From assembly GCA_023395615.1 (NCBI GenBank), contig JAEWYP010000081.1, positions 1 through 19,221 of the forward strand: a stretch of 19,221 nucleotides of DNA, in the 5' to 3' direction. Below are positions 15,019 through 19,221 of the stretch, piece after piece. Every line of letters begins with the position of its first letter. Position 1 is the stretch's first letter. This DNA comes from Bacillota bacterium. Lineage in GTDB: Bacteria > Bacillota > Clostridia > Christensenellales > Aristaeellaceae. The translations under genes were made by a program, and so were the position numbers. The notes below the pieces were generated by a model. The model was not told the origin of the DNA and did not search any database. It saw nothing but the letters and a program-made list of their open reading frames with translations.

Positions 15019-15051
15019 AGCTTGTACGAACAATCAAAAGGAGAGGAAATC

Positions 15052-16113
15052 ATGAAGAAGGTACTGGCAATCGTTCTTTCCCTCGCGATGATCCTGGGGA
15101 TGGCCGGATACTCCGCCGCTGAAACGCAGACCGTTGGCGTGTGTATGCCCACACAGTCATCCGCCCGTTGGATCGCCGACGGCGCGAACATGAAGACCCA
15201 GCTGGAAGCCAAGGGCTATGCCGTGGATCTGCAGTATGCAGAGGACATCGTGGAGAACCAGGTTTCCCAGATCGAGAACATGATTACCAAAGGCGTAAAA
15301 TGCCTGGTGATCGCCTCCATCGACGGAGAATCCCTCACCGCCGTGCTGGAAAAAGCCAAGGAAGCGAATATCCCCGTAATCGCCTACGATCGCCTGATCC
15401 GCAACACGGACGCAGTAAGCTACTATGCGACGTTTGATAACTTCCTCGTCGGTGTGCAGCAGGCTACCTCCATCGTGAACGCGCTGAAGCTGCCGGATGC
15501 TGCCGGCCCCTTCAACATCGAACTGTTCGCGGGTTCCCCGGATGATAACAACGCCGGCTTCTTCTTCAACGGCGCCATGAGTATTCTGCAGCCCTACATC
15601 GACAGCGGCAAGCTCGTCGTCAAATCCGGCCAGACCGCATTCGATCAGGTTGCCACGCTCCGCTGGGACGGCGCGACCGCCCAGGCCCGCATGGACAACA
15701 TCATCACCGCCTTCTATGCGGATTCCCGCGTAGACGCGATCCTCTCCCCGTACGATGGCATCTCTATCGGTGTTCTGGCTTCCGTGAAGAACGTAGGCTA
15801 CGGCTCTGCAGACCAGCCCTTCCCCATCATTTCCGGGCAGGATGCGGAACTTCCGTCCGTAAAGAGCATCCTTGCGGGCGAACAGTATTCCACCATCTTC
15901 AAGGATACCCGCACGCTGGCCGCCAAAGCCGTTGAAATGGTAGACGCGGTGCTTACCGGCAGCGAGCCCTCCATCAACGACACCACCACGTACGATAACG
16001 GCGTGAAAGTCGTTCCTTCCTACCTGTGCGAACCGGTGCCGATCGACGCCACCAACGCCGTGCAGATTCTGGTAACCGACAGCGGTTATTATACCGCCGA
16101 TCAGCTGCAATAA
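15052..16113 (+). CDS. chvE: Sugar ABC transporter substrate-binding protein, ChvE type
   Basis: A 353-residue binding protein of the ribose/xylose-binding class (Peripla_BP_4). With the two genes downstream it matches the ChvE-GguA-GguB multiple-monosaccharide system, which imports sugars such as galactose, arabinose, xylose or glucose. The Sec signal peptide is MKKVLAIVLSLAMILGMAGY; Tyr20 stands where a lipobox cysteine would be expected in MAGC, so cleavage at SAA|E by signal peptidase I is likelier. Typical features are VGVCMPTQSSARWIADG at the mature start, KCLVIASIDG and IPVIAYDRLI. ATG 15052 follows AGGAG; the frame is open upstream to 14806 but crosses the promoter. A strong hairpin follows the stop. 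Confidence 0.93.
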   Translation: MKKVLAIVLSLAMILGMAGYSAAETQTVGVCMPTQSSARWIADGANMKTQLEAKGYAVDLQYAEDIVENQVSQIENMITKGVKCLVIASIDGESLTAVLEKAKEANIPVIAYDRLIRNTDAVSYYATFDNFLVGVQQATSIVNALKLPDAAGPFNIELFAGSPDDNNAGFFFNGAMSILQPYIDSGKLVVKSGQTAFDQVATLRWDGATAQARMDNIITAFYADSRVDAILSPYDGISIGVLASVKNVGYGSADQPFPIISGQDAELPSVKSILAGEQYSTIFKDTRTLAAKAVEMVDAVLTGSEPSINDTTTYDNGVKVVPSYLCEPVPIDATNAVQILVTDSGYYTADQLQ

Positions 16114-16131
16114 GCCTGATCCTGATCCAGG

Positions 16132-16159
16132 GTATGGCGGCGGTTTACCGCCGCCATAC
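16132..16159 (+). promoter_or_regulatory. Strong stem-loop after chvE
   Basis: Perfect 12-bp stem GTATGGCGGCGG / CCGCCGCCATAC with a TTTA loop, 18 nt after the stop codon. Only a weak TCTTTG follows, so partial termination or mRNA protection is likelier than full termination. It matches the position of the hairpin at 9505-9545 in the other transporter operon. Confidence 0.75.
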
Positions 16160-16231
16160 TCTTTGCACGTTTCGGCTGGCATGCCGTCGGCTTCTCCCCC
16201 TCACGCATTTGCAAGGAGTGTGAGACCCTCC

Positions 16232-17767
16232 ATGGACAACGTAATCCTACAAATGATCAACATCACGAAGGAATTTCCGGGCGTAAAAGCGCTCGACAAC
16301 GTAAATCTCTCCGTAAAAAGTGATGAAATCCACGCGCTGGTCGGCGAAAACGGCGCCGGGAAAAGCACCCTGATGAACGTGCTCAGCGGCGTTTATCCGC
16401 ACGGTTCTTACACCGGCGACATCGTTTTTCAGGGCGAAGTGTGCGTTTTTCACAACATCAAGGACAGCGAGCGAAAAGGGATCGCCATTATCCACCAGGA
16501 GCTGGCGCTGGTGCCCTATTTAAGCATTGCGGAAAACATGTTTCTGGGTAACGAGCGCACCCACCGGGGCATCATCAACTGGCAGGAAACGCGCGCGCGC
16601 AGCGTGGAACTGCTTAAGCTGGTCGGGCTGTCCGAAAACCCGGACACGCTGGTAAAAGACATCGGAGTTGGCAAGCAACAGCTTGTGGAAATTGCCAAGG
16701 CCCTCGCCAAGGAAGTAAAGCTGCTAATTCTTGACGAGCCGACCGCGGCGCTGAACGAAGCCGAATCCGCGCACCTGCTGGATATTATCGTGGACCTGAA
16801 AAAACGCGGCGTTCCCTCCATCATTATCAGCCACAAACTGAACGAAGTGGAGAAAGTCGCCGACAGCATCACAATTCTCCGGGACGGCGCCACCATCGAA
16901 ACCCTTGTAAAGGGCGCAGACAGCCTGAGCGAAGACCGTATCATCAAAGGGATGGTTGGCCGCGAGATCAAAGACCGCTGGCCCGCACGCAGCACCGAAA
17001 TCGGCGACGTCTACTTCTCGGTCGAAAATTGGTGTGTGTTCGACCCGGAGGACGAAGAGAAACAGGTGATCAAAAACATCAGCCTGAAGGTACACAAAGG
17101 CGAGGTCGTCGGCATTGCCGGGCTGATGGGCGCCGGACGGACAGAACTGGCCATGAGTATGTTCGGCAAGGCCTATGGCCGGAAAATTTCCGGCACCATG
17201 ATCAAGGATGGGAAGAAGGTGGAGCTAAGATCCATCAGCCACGCCATCCGGCACGGGGTAGCCTACCTGACGGAAGACCGCAAAACCGCAGGGCTGATCC
17301 TGATAAACGACGTTCGGGAAAACATCTCCCTCGCCAGTCTGGACAAACTAAGCAAACGCCTGGTGATCAACCGCAATCAGGAGATCCGTGTGGCGGAGGA
17401 ATATCGTAGTCGGCTGAATATTAAAACCCCCTCCATATCGCAGCTTACGGGAAATTTATCCGGTGGCAACCAACAGAAGGTGTGCCTGAGCCGCTGGATT
17501 TTCGCCAATCCGGATGTGCTGATTCTGGACGAGCCGACCCGCGGAATCGACGTCGGCGCTAAGTATGAAATATACACAATCATCAATCAACTCGCCGCCG
17601 CGGGCAAAGCGATCCTCATCATCTCCAGCGAGTTGCCCGAAGTGCTGGGCATCAGCGACCGGGTCTACGTGATGAACCAGGGGCGCATCGTTGGGGAGCT
17701 GAATAAAGCCGAGGCCACACAGGAAAGCGTAATGCGCTGTATCATGCAAAGCAGCAGGGAGGGTTAA
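16232..17767 (+). CDS. gguA: Sugar ABC transporter ATP-binding protein, GguA/MmsA type
   Basis: A 511-residue double ATPase that powers monosaccharide import. Domain 1 has Walker A GENGAGKST (38-46), Q-loop HQE near 89, signature IGVGKQQLVEIAKAL (about 144-158) and Walker B LLILDEPTAAL. Domain 2 has a degenerate Walker A GLMGAGRTEL, signature LSGGNQQKVCLSRWI and Walker B VLILDEPTRGIDVG. One degenerate nucleotide site is normal for RbsA/XylG/GguA proteins. ATG 16232 is preceded by AAGGAG at 16213-16218, a rather long 13-nt spacing; an in-frame GTG at 16220 is too close to that site. It sits between the binding-protein and permease genes, after a hairpin, and is separated from gguB by only 3 bp. 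Confidence 0.95.
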   Translation: MDNVILQMINITKEFPGVKALDNVNLSVKSDEIHALVGENGAGKSTLMNVLSGVYPHGSYTGDIVFQGEVCVFHNIKDSERKGIAIIHQELALVPYLSIAENMFLGNERTHRGIINWQETRARSVELLKLVGLSENPDTLVKDIGVGKQQLVEIAKALAKEVKLLILDEPTAALNEAESAHLLDIIVDLKKRGVPSIIISHKLNEVEKVADSITILRDGATIETLVKGADSLSEDRIIKGMVGREIKDRWPARSTEIGDVYFSVENWCVFDPEDEEKQVIKNISLKVHKGEVVGIAGLMGAGRTELAMSMFGKAYGRKISGTMIKDGKKVELRSISHAIRHGVAYLTEDRKTAGLILINDVRENISLASLDKLSKRLVINRNQEIRVAEEYRSRLNIKTPSISQLTGNLSGGNQQKVCLSRWIFANPDVLILDEPTRGIDVGAKYEIYTIINQLAAAGKAILIISSELPEVLGISDRVYVMNQGRIVGELNKAEATQESVMRCIMQSSREG

Positions 17768-17770
17768 ACC

Positions 17771-18964
17771 GTGCAGGCCATTCAAAAAAAACCGAAAGTA
17801 AAATTAAACACCCGGCAATACGGCATGGGCATCGCGCTGGTCGCCATCATGATCCTGTTTCAGTTTCTTACGGGAGGTGTGTTGTTAAAACCGCTGAACG
17901 TATCCAACCTGATCATGCAAAACAGCTACATTCTGGTGCTGGCCATCGGAATGCTGTTGTGCATCCTGACCGGGAACATCGACCTGTCCGTTGGCTCCAT
18001 CGCCGCGTTCATCGGCGCAACCAGCGCCGTGTTCATCATGGACTGGAAGTTAAACCCCGTGCTGGTACTGCTTCTGTCGCTGGTATTGGGCGGCCTGATC
18101 GGTGCCTGGCAGGGTTTCTGGATTTCCTATGTCAACATCCCTGCGTTTATCGTTACGTTGGCGGGCCAGCTGATTTTTCGGGGATTAACGATGGTCATTC
18201 TGAAAGGGCAGACCAAAGCGCCTTTCCCTGATATATACACTGTGCTTTCCGCCGGCTTCGTGCCGGATTACCTGACCGCCCTCATCGGCCCGATCTCGCT
18301 TTTCGGCAGGGAATTGAACCTGCTTACGCTGGCGTTCGGCCTGCTGGCCAGCGTGCTGTTCATCATCGGCGAATTCCGCAAACGCAAAGAAATGAAGCGT
18401 TACAACTTTCAGGTGCTTACACCCGCGATGCTGGCGGTTAAGATCGTGCTGATTTGCGCGATTATCAACCTGTTTACCTGGTGGCTGAATGATTACAAAG
18501 GCATCCCCACCGTGCTGGTGCTGTTGGGTGTGCTGATTCTGATCTATTCGTTCGTGACCAACAAAACCACCATTGGCCGCCATATCTACGCCTTCGGCGG
18601 CAATGAAAAAGCCGCCCGCCTTTCCGGCATCAACACCAAACGCGTCTTCTTCTGGGTATACGTTAACATGGGCGTGCTCTCCGCCATCGCCGGCATCGTG
18701 TTCGCGGGCCGTCTGAATGCCGCCACCCCGAAAGCGGGCGTCAACTTCGAGCTGGATGCCATCGCCAGCTGCTACATCGGCGGCGCATCCGCCAGCGGCG
18801 GCATCGGCACGGTATTCGGCTGCATCGTCGGCGGCCTGATCATGGGCGTGCTCAACAACGGCATGTCCATCATGGGTATCTCCATCGACTGGCAGCAGGC
18901 CATCAAGGGTTTCGTGCTTCTGATGGCCGTCGCCTTCGACGTGCTGGGTAAAAAGAAGAAGTAA
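17771..18964 (+). CDS. gguB: Sugar ABC transporter permease, GguB/MmsB type
   Basis: A 397-residue permease of the branched-chain amino acid/ribose transporter class (BPD_transp_2). The hydrophobic segments include ILVLAIGMLLCILTGNIDLS with the conserved GNIDLSVGS (about 69-77), and a C-terminal part beginning NEKAARLSGIN that continues through GVLSAIAGIVFAGRLNAA. It is longer than RbsC-type permeases (about 320 residues) because of a middle insertion containing the charged segment EFRKRKEMKRYN; this is the mark of the GguB/MmsB group. The start is a GTG at 17771 with GGGAGG 8 nt upstream, and only 3 bp separate it from gguA. It is the last gene of the operon. Confidence 0.95.
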   Translation: MQAIQKKPKVKLNTRQYGMGIALVAIMILFQFLTGGVLLKPLNVSNLIMQNSYILVLAIGMLLCILTGNIDLSVGSIAAFIGATSAVFIMDWKLNPVLVLLLSLVLGGLIGAWQGFWISYVNIPAFIVTLAGQLIFRGLTMVILKGQTKAPFPDIYTVLSAGFVPDYLTALIGPISLFGRELNLLTLAFGLLASVLFIIGEFRKRKEMKRYNFQVLTPAMLAVKIVLICAIINLFTWWLNDYKGIPTVLVLLGVLILIYSFVTNKTTIGRHIYAFGGNEKAARLSGINTKRVFFWVYVNMGVLSAIAGIVFAGRLNAATPKAGVNFELDAIASCYIGGASASGGIGTVFGCIVGGLIMGVLNNGMSIMGISIDWQQAIKGFVLLMAVAFDVLGKKKK

Positions 18965-18980
18965 CCGGGTTCTGCTGTGT

Positions 18981-19030
18981 ACCCGCGGCGGAATCCATGC
19001 CGCAGCACGGGTTCCGCTCACACTGTTTTT
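18981..19030 (+). terminator. Possible terminator after gguB
   Basis: ACCCG (18981-18985) and GCGG (18988-18991) can pair with CCGC (19000-19003) and CGGGT (19008-19012) with an internal bulge. TTTTT (19026-19030) comes 13 nt later, which is too far for a standard intrinsic terminator, so the call is weak. Confidence 0.35.
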
Positions 19031-19070
19031 ACTCCGAGGTACGGTACCGGCTTGTATCCAAAACGCTTTC

Positions 19071-19099
19071 TTGACATCCGGCTGTCATTCGGCTACAAT
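19071..19099 (+). promoter_or_regulatory. tRNA-Arg promoter
   Basis: Consensus TTGACA (19071-19076), an exact 17-bp spacer and TACAAT (19094-19099). It ends 15 bp before the tRNA 5' end. Confidence 0.88.
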
Positions 19100-19114
19100 A
19101 GTCCCCGCAGACTT

Positions 19115-19191
19115 GCGCCCGTAGCTCAGCTGGATAGAGCGTCAGACTCCGACTCTGAAGGCCATGCGTTCGAACCGCACCGGGCGTACCA
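19115..19191 (+). tRNA. tRNA-Arg, anticodon CCG
   Basis: A 77-nt cloverleaf. Acceptor GCGCCCG / CGGGCGT (one G-U pair), D stem GCTC/GAGC with loop AGCTGGATA, anticodon stem TCAGA/TCTGA with loop CTCCGAC, T loop TTCGAAC, discriminator A and encoded CCA (19189-19191). The anticodon CCG at 19149-19151 reads the arginine codon CGG; A in the D loop fits arginine identity. The first T-stem pair is an A-C mismatch (19164 with 19180). Confidence 0.96.
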
Positions 19192-19201
19192 CTGAAACCC
19201 C

Positions 19202-19221
19202 TTGTAAATCAACGATTTGCA
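19202..19221. repeat. Inverted repeat cut by the right edge, downstream of the tRNA
   Basis: TGTAAATC-AAC-GATTTGCA (19203-19221) is an imperfect inverted repeat (7 of 8 pairs) preceded by CCCCT. It ends exactly at the window edge, so a longer stem may continue. It could be the tRNA terminator or part of an integration core. Confidence 0.35.

Larger units (their letters stand above)
14543..15051. other. AT-rich divergent regulatory region between kinase and chvE
   Basis: About 500 bp, clearly richer in A+T than the genes around it, between two divergent operons. It contains a GTACGCA-N4-TGCGTAC palindrome (14785-14802), the chvE promoter (14939-14968) and a GCAAATTGT/ACAATTTGC inverted repeat (14987-15018). 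No reading frame here shows a ribosome binding site with a recognisable protein. Confidence 0.6.

Noticed and set aside
14806..15051. N-terminal extension of the ChvE-type protein
   Set aside because: It covers the promoter and leader repeat, and a normal signal peptide with a good ribosome binding site starts at 15052.
15157..16182. Long minus-strand open frame opposite the ChvE gene
   Set aside because: Same antisense pattern, with no recognisable domain or ribosome binding site.
1..19221. CRISPR arrays, insertion sequences, phage genes or toxin-antitoxin pairs
   Set aside because: No regular repeats, transposase or integrase motifs, or small paired genes could be seen on either strand.

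Overview
The window reads as chromosomal DNA of a fairly GC-rich Clostridia-type Firmicute, probably a gut bacterium of the Christensenellales/Oscillospirales kind. This placement is inferred from AGGAGG-type ribosome binding sites, sigma-70-like promoters with 17-18 bp spacers, intrinsic terminators, YesM-type two-component systems and Firmicute-style ABC sugar transporters. I see no phage, transposon, CRISPR or plasmid genes.

Layout. (1) 1-300: the 5' end of an unidentified minus-strand gene leaving the left edge, with its promoter and an unusual short upstream reading frame. (2) 300-2930, plus strand: a TetR/DhaS-type regulator, a terminator, then a promoter and a full-length oleate hydratase (ohyA). 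(3) 3120-5250, plus strand: nagB-nagA (glucosamine-6-phosphate deaminase and N-acetylglucosamine-6-phosphate deacetylase), behind a strong promoter with two identical AATACGTATT palindromes, one covering the -35 box. (4) 5250-14540, minus strand, convergent with nagBA: YesM-type sensor kinase, AraC-type response regulator, a family-1 solute-binding protein, two permeases of the MalF/MalG kind, an N-acetylneuraminate lyase-type aldolase (nanA), a variant PIG-L/LmbE deacetylase, and a YhcH/NanQ anomerase. (5) 15052-18964, plus strand, divergent from the kinase: a ChvE-GguA-GguB multiple-monosaccharide ABC transporter. (6) 19071-19191: a tRNA-Arg(CCG) with its own promoter, followed at the right edge by a partial inverted repeat.

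How the genes fit together (inference). Regions 3 and 4 look like a sialic acid/amino sugar unit: external sugar is sensed by the kinase pair, imported by the CUT1 transporter, equilibrated by YhcH, cleaved by the NanA-type lyase to an N-acetyl-hexosamine plus pyruvate, and finally fed through NagA and NagB to fructose-6-phosphate. NanK, NanE, and the transporter ATPase are not in the window, so they must lie elsewhere or be replaced. The PIG-L protein lacks the usual catalytic aspartate (HPAD rather than HPDD) but keeps the apparent zinc ligands, making it the most novel-looking element. Both transporter operons carry a strong non-terminator hairpin just after the binding-protein gene, and both binding proteins lack a recognisable lipobox cysteine.
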